Source of the DNA: Bacillota bacterium
GTDB taxonomy: Bacteria > Bacillota > Clostridia > Christensenellales > Borkfalkiaceae
Length of the DNA: 36,121 nt
Direction of reading: 5' to 3'
NCBI GenBank assembly: GCA_003343995.1
Contig: QAKE01000012.1
Span: 1 to 36,121, forward strand
Below the pieces are notes generated by a model. It made no database searches. It was given only the letters and a program-made list of their open reading frames with translations, and was not told the origin of the DNA. Position numbers and translations under genes: made by a program. This document shows, piece by piece, positions 12,763-19,982 of this stretch (positions are counted from its first letter, which is position 1; each line of letters begins with the position of its first letter).

Positions 12763-14124
12763 GTGAAATTCAGCTTGCGCGGACTATTTCAAAGCATTTT
12801 CGGCCCGCGCCCGACGAGCGCGGGGAACAACGCCCCGCCTTATCGCCTCCTCTCGTCTTGGGACTCGAGCTTTACACCGTTCGCGGGGACCGCGTGGGAT
12901 ATTGCGACCGTCCGGGCGGCCGTGGACGCATGGGCGAGGAACGCCGCGAAAATCCAGCCGCGGCATATCAGACGGACGGGCGGGCAGAGGGTCGAGGTGC
13001 AAGACAGAATAAACCGAATTTTGCAAATCTCGCCAAATCCGTATATGACCGCGTTCGCTATGTGGTACAAGGTCGCGGCGCAATTCGTGACCTACAACAA
13101 CGCCTTTTTGCTCCCGGTCTTTGACGGCCTCGGACAGCTCGAGGCGATATATCCCATCAACGCCGACCGGGTGGAGCTCGTCGAGTGTATGGGCGTCATG
13201 TTCGCCCGAATGACATTCGCCACGGGCTCCGTGTACTCTTGCCCATACGACCAAATTATCCACCTGCGCCGGCATTTCCTCGACAACGATATTTTCGGGG
13301 ACGATAACCGGCCCCTCACCCCGACGCTCGAGACGGCGGACGCCTTTAATCAGTCTATGAGCAAGTTCGCCTCTCTCGTCTCCGTGATCCGCGGTATCCT
13401 CAAGGCGAACAGCGTCACAAAGGGCGAGGACCTCAACAAGCGCCGCGAGGACTTTATCCGGGACAACCTCCGCATGGAGAACAACGGCGCCGGCGTGATC
13501 GTGGTCGACTCGAAATATGAGTACACGCCCATAAACGAAAAGGCGACTCCCCTCCCGACCGGACAACTCGAGTTTGTGCGGCGGGAGATTTACGACTATT
13601 TCGGGGTAAACGAGGAGATCGTCCAGAACAAGGCCGACGCCGAGGGAATGGACGCCTTTTATCGGGGGCAGTTGACGCCGTTTTATATGCAACTCTCCCA
13701 AGCCCTCGCAAATGCCATTTTCACGGAGCGGGAGCGGGCCCACGGAAACGAGATCGTTTGCGAGCTGGATCGTATCCAGTTTGAGACGCTCGACAAGCGG
13801 GTCGCCGCCGCGCAATTCCTGACCAACATCGGAGCCGTCACCCTCGATCAAGTTCTCGATATTTTCGGTTTCCCGCCCATCGGCGGCGAGGAGGGCTCGC
13901 GGCGGGTGCAGACTCTGAACATGGTAAACGCCCAAATCATCGACAACTATCAGCTCACGAGCGCCGGGAACGCCGGGGGGAATACGCCGCCCGCGAACAC
14001 GGACCCGCCCGCCGAGCCGATAAAGGACCCGGAGCCGGACCCAGCGCCGGCAGAGGACCCGGAAACCGACCCGGAGGACAATCCCGAGGGCGATAAAAAG
14101 AACAGCGGAAAGGAGGGGCAATAA
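12763..14124 (+). CDS. Portal protein (HK97 family)
   Basis: 453 residues from a GTG at 12763. WDIATVRAAVDAWARNAAKI, YNNAFLLPVFDGLGQLEAIYPI and RREIYDYFGVNEEIV are characteristic blocks of HK97-type portal proteins, which form the dodecameric ring for DNA entry and the tail joint. The C-terminal 60 residues are a Pro/Glu/Asp-rich low-complexity tail. The stop overlaps the start of the protease gene by one base. Confidence 0.93.
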   Translation: MKFSLRGLFQSIFGPRPTSAGNNAPPYRLLSSWDSSFTPFAGTAWDIATVRAAVDAWARNAAKIQPRHIRRTGGQRVEVQDRINRILQISPNPYMTAFAMWYKVAAQFVTYNNAFLLPVFDGLGQLEAIYPINADRVELVECMGVMFARMTFATGSVYSCPYDQIIHLRRHFLDNDIFGDDNRPLTPTLETADAFNQSMSKFASLVSVIRGILKANSVTKGEDLNKRREDFIRDNLRMENNGAGVIVVDSKYEYTPINEKATPLPTGQLEFVRREIYDYFGVNEEIVQNKADAEGMDAFYRGQLTPFYMQLSQALANAIFTERERAHGNEIVCELDRIQFETLDKRVAAAQFLTNIGAVTLDQVLDIFGFPPIGGEEGSRRVQTLNMVNAQIIDNYQLTSAGNAGGNTPPANTDPPAEPIKDPEPDPAPAEDPETDPEDNPEGDKKNSGKEGQ

Positions 14125-14735
14125 TGCCAATCAAAAAGGGGCGCGAATATCGCGCTATGCAAGGTTTCTCCCTCGTCCCGCGAGAGGGGGAAAATGACGC
14201 CTACCGGGTGCGGGGGACGGCGGTCGTGTTCAATTCCCCGACCTGCCTCTATGAGTATGACGGCGTCAAATATTACGAGGTGATCGACCGTCACGCTTTC
14301 GACGAGTGCGATATGTCCGATGTGATTTTTAATTATAATCACTGCGGAAAGGTCGTCGCCCGCCTCCGCAACAAGACCTTGACCCTCACGATCACCGACC
14401 GGGGCCTCGATATGGAGGCCGACCTCTCCGGGACCGTGGCCGGCCGCGAGCTCTACGAGGAGATCGACGGCGGCTATATCGACAAAATGAGTTTTTCGTT
14501 TGTGGTGCGCGAGTCCAAGTATGACAGCGTCACGCACACACGGACGATAACTAAAATCCGCAAGCTATACGATGTTTCGGCGGTGGATATTCCCGCCTAT
14601 GAGGAAACATCAATCTCCGCGAGGGCCTTTTTCGAGGTGGAGCACGAGAAAGAGGTCGCGGCCTTGGAGCAGGTCGCCCGCCGGAGACGCCTTTTAGCTC
14701 GCGTCCGTACCTATCCACACACAGACGAAATTTGA
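14124..14735 (+). CDS. Prohead protease (HK97 gp4 / U35 family)
   Basis: 203 residues. VIFNYNHCGKVVAR contains the catalytic His, and GGYIDKMSFSFVVRE the catalytic Ser, in the order expected for HK97-type prohead serine proteases; VSAVDIPAYEETSISAR is the conserved strand near the end. It cleaves the delta domain of the capsid protein during prohead maturation. The ATG at 14124 has AAGGAGGGG upstream. Confidence 0.93.
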   Translation: MPIKKGREYRAMQGFSLVPREGENDAYRVRGTAVVFNSPTCLYEYDGVKYYEVIDRHAFDECDMSDVIFNYNHCGKVVARLRNKTLTLTITDRGLDMEADLSGTVAGRELYEEIDGGYIDKMSFSFVVRESKYDSVTHTRTITKIRKLYDVSAVDIPAYEETSISARAFFEVEHEKEVAALEQVARRRRLLARVRTYPHTDEI

Positions 14736-14750
14736 CAGGAGGAAAAAATC

Positions 14751-16109
14751 ATGTTCAAAAAGCGTAGAAACGAAATCGCAAAGCGGAGGGCGGAAATCCG
14801 GGCCCTCCTCGAGGGGACCGATCCCGTCGATATTGACGCCCTCGAGCGGGAGCTCGACGACCTCGACAAAGAGGAGCGGGAGCTCAACCGGCGCGAGGCC
14901 GCCACCCGCCGCCTCAACGGCGCCGGCGACCCCAGCCACGGCGAGCGCGGCGGCCACGGTGACCGCGGATCCGGCGACGACCCCGACGACCCGGGCGACG
15001 ATTCCAAGGAGCGCGGCGGCCCCGTGAACCCCATCACCGGCCGCGGCGGCGTCGGCGGCGAGCACACGGGCGGCGGACTCCCCTCCGGCGCGAACAGTCG
15101 GGCCGCGGTGCTGGCTGACTTGCAGGGCGTCGAGCTCCGCGAGGTGGAGGCCCGCGCCGCCACCTTTGCCCGCGATCACCGTATGAGTATCACCACCGAC
15201 GCCCTCCGGCGCTCCCTGACCCTGTCCGGGGGCAATATCGCCCAGCCGACCCGCGTCTCCGGGATCAACCCCGCGCCGGCCGAGGTCGCTCAGATCGTCG
15301 ATATGGTGAATGTCGTCGACGCCGAGGGCATGGGCGAGGACTCCGTCGCCTACGAAGTGCCCGACGCTCTGACCGCGGGCGTAATCAAGGACGACGGGAC
15401 CGCCACCACCGACACCGTCAAGGCGCCCGGGATCGCCAAGATTTCCCCCGTCCTCGTGACGACTCTCGGCTATGTGTCCCGCCGTATCCAGCGGACGACC
15501 CCGCTCAACTATCAGAGTCGGACCGCTGACGCCGCCCTCCGCGCTCTGCGGAAAAAGGTCGGCCGTCTGATCGTCGCCGGCGACCCTGCCGCGGACACTC
15601 CCGAGATCACGGGTATTCTCAAGGCCGCGGCGATCCAGACCGGGAGCGACCTCGAAATCGAGGCTATCGACGCGACCACCCTCCGCAAGATCGCCCTCAC
15701 CTACGGCGGCGACGACGCTATCGAGGGCGGCGGCGTGCTCCTCCTCAACAAGGCCGACCTGATCGCTTTCGGAGATGTCCGGGGCGAAAAGGAAAAGCGG
15801 GCCGTCTACGAGATCGAGTTTGACGAGGGCTCCACCACCACCGGCACGATCAAGGACGGCGGTCTCGCGGTGCGTTTCTGCATTGATAACGCCCTCAAGG
15901 ACACCGCCTCCGCGAGTAATGACGACTATGTCATGTGCTACGGTAAGCCTCTCGCCTACCAGCTCGACCTGTTCGGCCCCTACACTGTGGAGGTGTCCCG
16001 CGATTACAAGTTCGCCGAGGGCCTCCTCGCCGTCATGGGCGAGGTCATGGTCGGCGGTAATGTGATCGCGTACAACGGTTTCCTGCGCGTCAAGTCAAAA
16101 AAAGCGTAG
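14751..16109 (+). CDS. Major capsid protein (HK97 fold)
   Basis: 452 residues. Residues 1-50 are a charged coiled coil (EIAKRRAEIRALLEGTD, ERELDDLDKEERELNRRE) that acts as the delta scaffolding domain. Residues 60-110 are a Gly/Asp-rich linker where protease cleavage probably occurs. The rest shows HK97-fold blocks (VVDAEGMGEDSVAYEVP, LVTTLGYVSRR, VGRLIVAGDP). It begins after AGGAGG. The last codons contain seven As followed by GCG TAG, a likely frameshift site that would attach the Ig-like domain encoded next. Confidence 0.93.
   Translation: MFKKRRNEIAKRRAEIRALLEGTDPVDIDALERELDDLDKEERELNRREAATRRLNGAGDPSHGERGGHGDRGSGDDPDDPGDDSKERGGPVNPITGRGGVGGEHTGGGLPSGANSRAAVLADLQGVELREVEARAATFARDHRMSITTDALRRSLTLSGGNIAQPTRVSGINPAPAEVAQIVDMVNVVDAEGMGEDSVAYEVPDALTAGVIKDDGTATTDTVKAPGIAKISPVLVTTLGYVSRRIQRTTPLNYQSRTADAALRALRKKVGRLIVAGDPAADTPEITGILKAAAIQTGSDLEIEAIDATTLRKIALTYGGDDAIEGGGVLLLNKADLIAFGDVRGEKEKRAVYEIEFDEGSTTTGTIKDGGLAVRFCIDNALKDTASASNDDYVMCYGKPLAYQLDLFGPYTVEVSRDYKFAEGLLAVMGEVMVGGNVIAYNGFLRVKSKKA
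16097..16103 (+). promoter_or_regulatory. Predicted -1 frameshift site at the capsid gene end
   Basis: A AAA AAA in the capsid reading frame, two codons before TAG. Slipping back one base gives AGC GTA GCC CCG TTG GAA and continues without a stop to 16375. The downstream frame has no ribosome binding site of its own. CCCCG and CGGGG further downstream could form a stimulating stem. Confidence 0.65.
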
Positions 16110-16114
16110 CCCCG

Positions 16115-16375
16115 TTGGAAAAAGCAGAAACCCCGACCGCGAACCCTCCGGCCGGGGAAGTAACCAGCGGGACGGAGGTTGAACTCACCTCCGGGACCGG
16201 CGGGGCTAAGATTTATTACACGCTGGACAGCGGAGAACCGTCCGACTCCTCAAATCTGTATAGCTCGAAAATCAGTATCACGGGCCCGACGACCATCAAG
16301 GCGATTGCATACGCGGACGGGCACGATCCCTCCGAGGTGCTGACGGCGGCCTATACGATCAAAGCAGACGGCTAA
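16115..16375 (+). CDS. Ig-like (chitobiase C-terminal) domain, probably a capsid frameshift extension
   Basis: 86 residues if started at the TTG at 16115, which has no ribosome binding site. GTEVELTSGTGGAKIYYTLD, then SSKISITGPTTIKAIAYADG, is a clear CHB_HEX_C_1-type beta sandwich (chitobiase/hexosaminidase C-terminal domain), a fold often displayed on phage heads and tails. The reading frame is exactly -1 relative to the capsid gene and is open across the capsid stop, so the natural product is probably a capsid-Ig fusion of about 541 residues made by a fraction of ribosomes. It would decorate the head surface and may bind carbohydrate. Confidence 0.75.
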   Translation: MEKAETPTANPPAGEVTSGTEVELTSGTGGAKIYYTLDSGEPSDSSNLYSSKISITGPTTIKAIAYADGHDPSEVLTAAYTIKADG

Positions 16376-16387
16376 GGAGGGCCCGGA

Positions 16388-16726
16388 ATGAGCAAGAGAA
16401 AAGCGGCCACCGCCGCCGCGCCGGCTATCTCGGAAAGCTATCTCGACGACTTCCGCCGCCTCTTGCGCCTCACCGCGACCGAACTCGACGGGGAGATTAA
16501 AGACCTCATAAGCGCCGCCCGGGACGACCTCGTCCTCGGCGGCGTTCTCCCCGAGCGGGCCCAAGACGAGGGGGACGCCCTTGTCAAGAGGGCGATCTCG
16601 ACCTATGTCAAGGCCGAGTTTGGCCTCGACAATGACGACGCCGAGAAATACCGCGCCTCTTATCAGCGGCAGAAAATCGCCCTTGCCCTCTCGACGGGCT
16701 ACATCGGCGAGAGCGGGGAGGGGTGA
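16388..16726 (+). CDS. Head-tail connector protein (gp6-like)
   Basis: 112 residues. SYLDDFRRLLRLTATELDGEIKDLISAARDDLVLGGV, then DALVKRAISTYVKAEFG, is the helical pattern of HK97 gp6-like DNA packaging/adaptor proteins, which form the ring beneath the portal. The short Ala/Lys-rich N-terminus is probably disordered. The ATG at 16388 follows AAGGAGG. Order capsid - connector - closure - tail components is standard. Confidence 0.8.
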   Translation: MSKRKAATAAAPAISESYLDDFRRLLRLTATELDGEIKDLISAARDDLVLGGVLPERAQDEGDALVKRAISTYVKAEFGLDNDDAEKYRASYQRQKIALALSTGYIGESGEG

Positions 16727-16732
16727 TCCTCT

Positions 16733-17077
16733 GTGTACTGGCGAGCTATGGCGACCCTCGTCAAGGTCGAAAAGACCGTGAACGAGAACGCCTATAAAAC
16801 CAAGACGGAGATGCGCCGGACGGTTTTCGTCAACACGAAATCGGCCACCCGTTCCGAGTTCTACCAAGCGAAACAGGCCGGGGACAAGATAGACCTCGTC
16901 CTCGAGGTGCGCGGCGTGGACTACAAGGGGGAGACCCTCGTCGAGTACGCCGGCCGGCCTTATGAGGTCGTAAGAGCATACTCGCGCTCCGGGGAGATTA
17001 TCGAGCTTAATTGCAAACAGGCCCCGGAGCCCGCCACGGAGGCCGGAGACGGCCGCGGAGAGGAGGGGCCGGATTGA
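16733..17077 (+). CDS. Head closure / head-tail joining protein
   Basis: 114 residues starting at a GTG (16733) or at the ATG at 16748. VNTKSATRSEFYQAKQAGDKIDLVLEVRGVDYKGETLVEYAGRPYEVVRAYSRSGEIIELNC, in part, is typical of phage head-tail adaptors with an SPP1 gp16/HK97 gp7-like beta-barrel fold that seals the connector after packaging. The C-terminal 20 residues are low complexity. Its stop overlaps the next TTG start. Confidence 0.8.
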   Translation: MYWRAMATLVKVEKTVNENAYKTKTEMRRTVFVNTKSATRSEFYQAKQAGDKIDLVLEVRGVDYKGETLVEYAGRPYEVVRAYSRSGEIIELNCKQAPEPATEAGDGRGEEGPD

Positions 17078-17406
17078 GTGTCAACGCGACTCTAAAGGCC
17101 GCCCTCGAGGCCGTGGCGCCCGTGGAGGCGGACACCTACGAGGGAGAGCTCGAGAAGTATATCACAATCGCCTATAACACGATCCCCGTCGACTTTGCAG
17201 ACGACGAGCCCGGACACGAGCGATTTCTCCTCACCGTGACCCTGTTCGCCCCGACCGGGGCCGACACGGTCGCGGACCGGGCGGCGATAAAGAGGGCCCT
17301 CGTCGGAGTGGGTACAACATGGCCGACCCTGACGAACGCCTCCGACAAAAACGGGCAACAGCTCGTTTTTGAGTGCGAGCTCGTCCTCGCGGCGGGGGTG
17401 GAGTAA
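17074..17406 (+). CDS. Head-tail / tail terminator-region protein, 110 residues
   Basis: It starts at a TTG (17074) after AGAGGAGGGG, the best-supported start. The sequence TLKAALEAVAPVEADTYEG, YITIAYNTIPVDFADDEPGHERFLLTVTLFAP resembles tail-terminator/tail-completion proteins that sit between the connector and the tail tube, although those normally follow the gp10-type gene. The stop shares one base with the next ATG. Function inferred from fold pattern and position. Confidence 0.65.
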   Translation: MSVNATLKAALEAVAPVEADTYEGELEKYITIAYNTIPVDFADDEPGHERFLLTVTLFAPTGADTVADRAAIKRALVGVGTTWPTLTNASDKNGQQLVFECELVLAAGVE

Positions 17407-17819
17407 TGGCGCGATTTGAGGTAAACGGGCTCGACGCCCTCTCCGAGGATTTCGCCGCACTGGCCGCCCTCCCCTCCTCCGTGGTCGACGAAATGCTCAA
17501 CGCCGAGGCGGATATTATCGCCGAGGCGCAACAGCAGACCGCCCGCCGAATGGGCGTATATGACACGGGCCGGACGGCGGCCTCCATCAAAAAGGGCAAG
17601 CCCAAGAAAACCGCGGAGGGGAGGGCGATTTTCGTCACCCCCAGCGGGACCAACGCGAGAGGCGACAGGAACGCGGAGGTCGCCTTTATCAACGAATACG
17701 GAAAGAGGGGGCAACCCGCCCGACCCTTTATCCGAACCGCGACAGAACAGGCGGGAGATAGAGCCGTCGAGGCCGGCGAAAAGGTTTTGAACCGATACCT
17801 CGACGAGAAAAATCTTTAG
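17406..17819 (+). CDS. HK97 gp10-like tail component
   Basis: 137 residues from the ATG at 17406. FEVNGLDALSEDFAALAALPSSVVDEMLNAEADIIAEAQQQTAR, then GVYDTGRTAASI and AFINEYGKRGQPARPFIRTATEQA, fits the HK97 gp10 family (neck/tail completion). The IxxxGTxxxPARPF-like element near the C-terminus is the family hallmark. It is needed for tail attachment in related phages. Confidence 0.85.
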   Translation: MARFEVNGLDALSEDFAALAALPSSVVDEMLNAEADIIAEAQQQTARRMGVYDTGRTAASIKKGKPKKTAEGRAIFVTPSGTNARGDRNAEVAFINEYGKRGQPARPFIRTATEQAGDRAVEAGEKVLNRYLDEKNL

Positions 17820-17830
17820 GAGGTTACATC

Positions 17831-18397
17831 ATGGCAAGTTTCGGCGCAAAATATCCCAAATTCGCCCCCATCGACGGCGAGGAGCCCGCGGACGCCCTCC
17901 CCAAGTATAAGGGCGCCGTCGTCGTGGGCCGCCTCGTCTCCGCGGAGCTGACCGTCAATATCGCCTCCGGCAAGCTGTACGCCGACGACGAGCTCGCCGA
18001 GAGCGTGGACGAGTTCTCCTCGGGCTCGCTGGCTATGTCCACCGACGATATGGAGGACAAGGTCGCCTCCGTCGTGTACGGGGCCACCGTGTCGGAGAAA
18101 AAGGTCTCCTATAAGACCGGGGACGCCGCGCCCATGGGCGGCCTTGCGTATTACAAGGTCCTCATGAGAAAGGGCGTCAAGCTCTACAAGGGGTATTTCT
18201 ATCCCCGGGTTAAGGCCGTCCTCGGGAACGACTCCGCGAACACTAAGGCCGACTCGATCACTTTCGGCACCAACTCGACCACATTCACCGTCTTTGCGGC
18301 GGCTACGGGCGAGTGGCGTATTACGGAGGAGTTCGACAACGAGGCCGCCGCGAAAGCGTGGGTCGACGAACAGCTCGCGGACTCCGAGGCGGTCTAA
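17831..18397 (+). CDS. Major tail (tube) protein
   Basis: 188 residues, beta-rich, beginning MASFGAKYPKFAPI, with GAVVVGRLVSAELTVNIASGKLYADDELAESVDEFSSG, in part, and GLAYYKVLMRKGVKLYKGYFYPRV. This is the phi13-type major tail protein pattern that polymerises into the tail tube. A C-terminal segment (TVFAAATGEWRITEEF) resembles a short added domain. A strong GGAGG site precedes the ATG, and a stable hairpin follows the gene, as often seen after abundant tail proteins. Confidence 0.9.
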   Translation: MASFGAKYPKFAPIDGEEPADALPKYKGAVVVGRLVSAELTVNIASGKLYADDELAESVDEFSSGSLAMSTDDMEDKVASVVYGATVSEKKVSYKTGDAAPMGGLAYYKVLMRKGVKLYKGYFYPRVKAVLGNDSANTKADSITFGTNSTTFTVFAAATGEWRITEEFDNEAAAKAWVDEQLADSEAV

Positions 18398-18426
18398 ACC
18401 GCCCGCGCCCGGGCGCACAAAAAAAC

Positions 18427-18457
18427 AGGAGGCGGGGGGGACGATCCCCCGCCTCCT
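18427..18457 (+). terminator. Hairpin after the major tail protein gene
   Basis: A 12-bp stem (18427-18438 with 18446-18457) and a seven-base loop. The following bases are only mildly T-rich, so it may be a partial terminator or an mRNA-stabilising hairpin that sets the high tail-tube level. Confidence 0.6.
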
Positions 18458-18480
18458 AATTTCCGATTTTGGAGGGCAAT

Positions 18481-18876
18481 ATGAACGCTGTAAAAATCAC
18501 CCTCGCCGGCCGCGAGAGATACCTCGCTTTCACCGGGGCGGCTATGTTCGACCTCCGGGAGAAATACGGCGGAGCGGTGCAAAACCTCGTTGACGCTATC
18601 AAGCCGGACACCCGGGAGGCCCTCGCCGCCGCGGCAGAGGCCGCCGCGATCCTCGCGGAGCAAGGGGAGCTCGTCCGCCGATACATGGGCCACACGCCGG
18701 CCGACACCGTCACGCCGGAGGCAATCGCCGCCACGGTCGCCCCTCTCGAGATCGCGCCCTTGAAAATGGCGGTCGTCTCGGCGATAGAGCTCGGATACGG
18801 GCGGGCGATCCGGCCCGAGAACGACGAGGTCGACCTCGGCCTCGCGGAGCTCCAAGCGCAAAAAAAAACGAGCTGA
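18481..18876 (+). CDS. Tail assembly chaperone, short (G-like) product
   Basis: 131 residues from the ATG at 18481 (GGAGG upstream). The protein is alanine-rich and helical, with AVKITLAGRERYLAFTGAAMFDLREKYGG at the start. Proteins between the tail tube and tape measure genes act as chaperones for the tape measure. Near the end, nine As create a slippery site, and the -1 frame continues to 19025, as in the lambda G/GT system. Confidence 0.85.
   Translation: MNAVKITLAGRERYLAFTGAAMFDLREKYGGAVQNLVDAIKPDTREALAAAAEAAAILAEQGELVRRYMGHTPADTVTPEAIAATVAPLEIAPLKMAVVSAIELGYGRAIRPENDEVDLGLAELQAQKKTS
18861..18867 (+). promoter_or_regulatory. Predicted -1 frameshift site in the tail chaperone gene
   Basis: A AAA AAA in frame within a run of nine As (18860-18868), three codons before the TGA stop. 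A one-base slip moves ribosomes into a frame open until 19025. Tail chaperone frameshifts are conserved across siphophages. Confidence 0.8.
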
Positions 18877-19025
18877 CCCGCCCGCATTATTTGAGAATGG
18901 CCCTTTTGTCCGGCATGAGCACGAAAGAGGCGCTCCTCTCACCTCCGGGGGAGGTGTTCGACCTGTTCGAGCTTTACCTCCGGGCACACGGCCAAAAGAA
19001 AAGGCCGGGGCCGGAGGACGAATAA
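18867..19025 (+). CDS. Tail assembly chaperone, frameshift extension (T-like)
   Basis: The -1 frame adds 52 residues to the short product (about 181 in all): NELTRPHYLRMALLSGMSTK, then EALLSPPGEVFDLFELYLRA, ending HGQKKRPGPEDE. The SPPGEVFDLFELYLR pattern is typical of the T part of GT-type chaperones. There is no independent start or ribosome binding site, supporting frameshift production. Confidence 0.8.
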   Translation, partial: NELTRPHYLRMALLSGMSTKEALLSPPGEVFDLFELYLRAHGQKKRPGPEDE

Positions 19026-19055
19026 AAACGCCGCTCCCGTGGCGTGGGAGCGGCG
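19024..19055 (-). terminator. Terminator of the lipoprotein gene
   Basis: CGCCGCTCCC (19029-19038) pairs perfectly with GGGAGCGGCG (19046-19055); on the minus strand five Ts follow (19028-19024). It lies 14 bases past the lipoprotein stop and overlaps the stop codon of the tail chaperone extension. Confidence 0.8.
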
Positions 19056-19068
19056 GAGAGGGGCCTCT

Positions 19069-19878
19069 CTACTCGTGATATACATACACCCCGGCCGGAG
19101 CGCCGAGGGCCTCGGAAAAGCCTTGATACACGAAAAACACCGTCACGGAGTCGCCCTCGGCGATCTCCTCCGGGAGCGGGACCGAGACGCCGGAGATATA
19201 AACCTCCCCGGCCTCCGCCGTGACTTGGATCGTATCATAGCCGCCGAACTCCGAGCGGGAGGAGACCACGCCCTCCACGAAAAAGGCAGAGTCCGCGAGG
19301 CCGTTCTCGGCGGCCGTGGTGGTGAAGATCGCGCCGTCGACCGGGGAAAAGAGATTGTCCGGGACGAGGGCCTCTTGCTGGATAGAGGGGCTCGGAATAC
19401 TCCGGGCGGCGTCCAGACGGCCGGCCTCCTCGGCGGCCTTTTCCCTTAACGCCTCGATCTCCTCTATGTCGAACAAACACGGGGTAAACTCCGGGGCCGC
19501 GCCCGGAGCCGTCTCCTCCAGTAGTCCAACCGTATAGAAACCAATGGTATCTGCGTCGGAGGGCAGACCGTAAAACCAAACCGTATGGAGGTAATACGAG
19601 TCGCCGGAGCATAGGTCGGAGAATACGGCCCTCATATCCTCCTCCGTGGCCTCGTCGCCGACCGCCACCCGATACCCGGCGCACTCTTTGCCGTTTCTGT
19701 AATACTTAGTACGGCCAATAAAGGAATACTCGGGGACGGGCCCCTCCGGGGCCGTGGAGGGGGCCGAGGACGACGCGGGAGGCGTCGGGGGTACATCGAC
19801 ACCACCCCCGGGAGAACAGGCGCACAAGCCCGCGAGGAGCGCGAGGGACAGGAAAAGAGAGAGCGTCTTTTTCGTCAT
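19069..19878 (-). CDS. Secreted lipoprotein, probable lysogenic conversion (moron) gene
   Basis: 269 residues. A signal peptide (MTKKTLSLFLSLALLAGLCAC) ends in a lipobox-like LCAC, with Cys21 (or Cys19) as the lipidation site; a Pro/Ser/Ala linker follows. The C-terminal third (YDTIQVTAEAGEVYISGV ... GDSVTVFFVYQGFSEALGAP) looks like a small beta barrel; no family name can be given with confidence. It is the only minus-strand protein gene of the prophage, inserted between the tail chaperone and tape measure genes, with its own promoter (19911-19939) and terminator. This is the classic layout of a gene expressed from the prophage to alter the host surface. Its start region is a partial match to the small RNA targets. 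Confidence 0.8.
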   Translation of the reverse strand: MTKKTLSLFLSLALLAGLCACSPGGGVDVPPTPPASSSAPSTAPEGPVPEYSFIGRTKYYRNGKECAGYRVAVGDEATEEDMRAVFSDLCSGDSYYLHTVWFYGLPSDADTIGFYTVGLLEETAPGAAPEFTPCLFDIEEIEALREKAAEEAGRLDAARSIPSPSIQQEALVPDNLFSPVDGAIFTTTAAENGLADSAFFVEGVVSSRSEFGGYDTIQVTAEAGEVYISGVSVPLPEEIAEGDSVTVFFVYQGFSEALGAPAGVYVYHE

Positions 19879-19910
19879 GGTATAGCACCTCCAAAGAGTT
19901 TTGTAATCCG

Positions 19911-19939
19911 AGTATATCTCAAGCCTATATCAATATCAA
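19911..19939 (-). promoter_or_regulatory. Promoter of the lipoprotein gene
   Basis: On the minus strand TTGATA (19939-19934) and TATACT (19916-19911) with exactly 17 bases between. CCTATATCAATATC (19924-19937), overlapping the -35, recurs in inverted orientation at the XRE gene promoter near 31400. Confidence 0.75.
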
Positions 19940-19961
19940 GTAAAATATCGAATATTCGCAT
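19924..19961. promoter_or_regulatory. Operator-like sites shared with the XRE gene promoter
   Basis: CCTATATCAATATC (19924-19937) is the reverse complement of 31394-31407, and ATATTCGCAT (19952-19961) is identical to 31447-31456. CGAATATTCG at 19949-19958 is a perfect palindrome. The two sites flank or overlap promoters in both places. Confidence 0.6.
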
Positions 19962-19982
19962 ATCTGAAAGGGGCCGCGTCCT

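Noticed and set aside
12784..14130. A 448-codon minus-strand open frame opposite the portal gene
   Set aside because: Shadow of the HK97-type portal gene; no ribosome binding site or recognisable domain.
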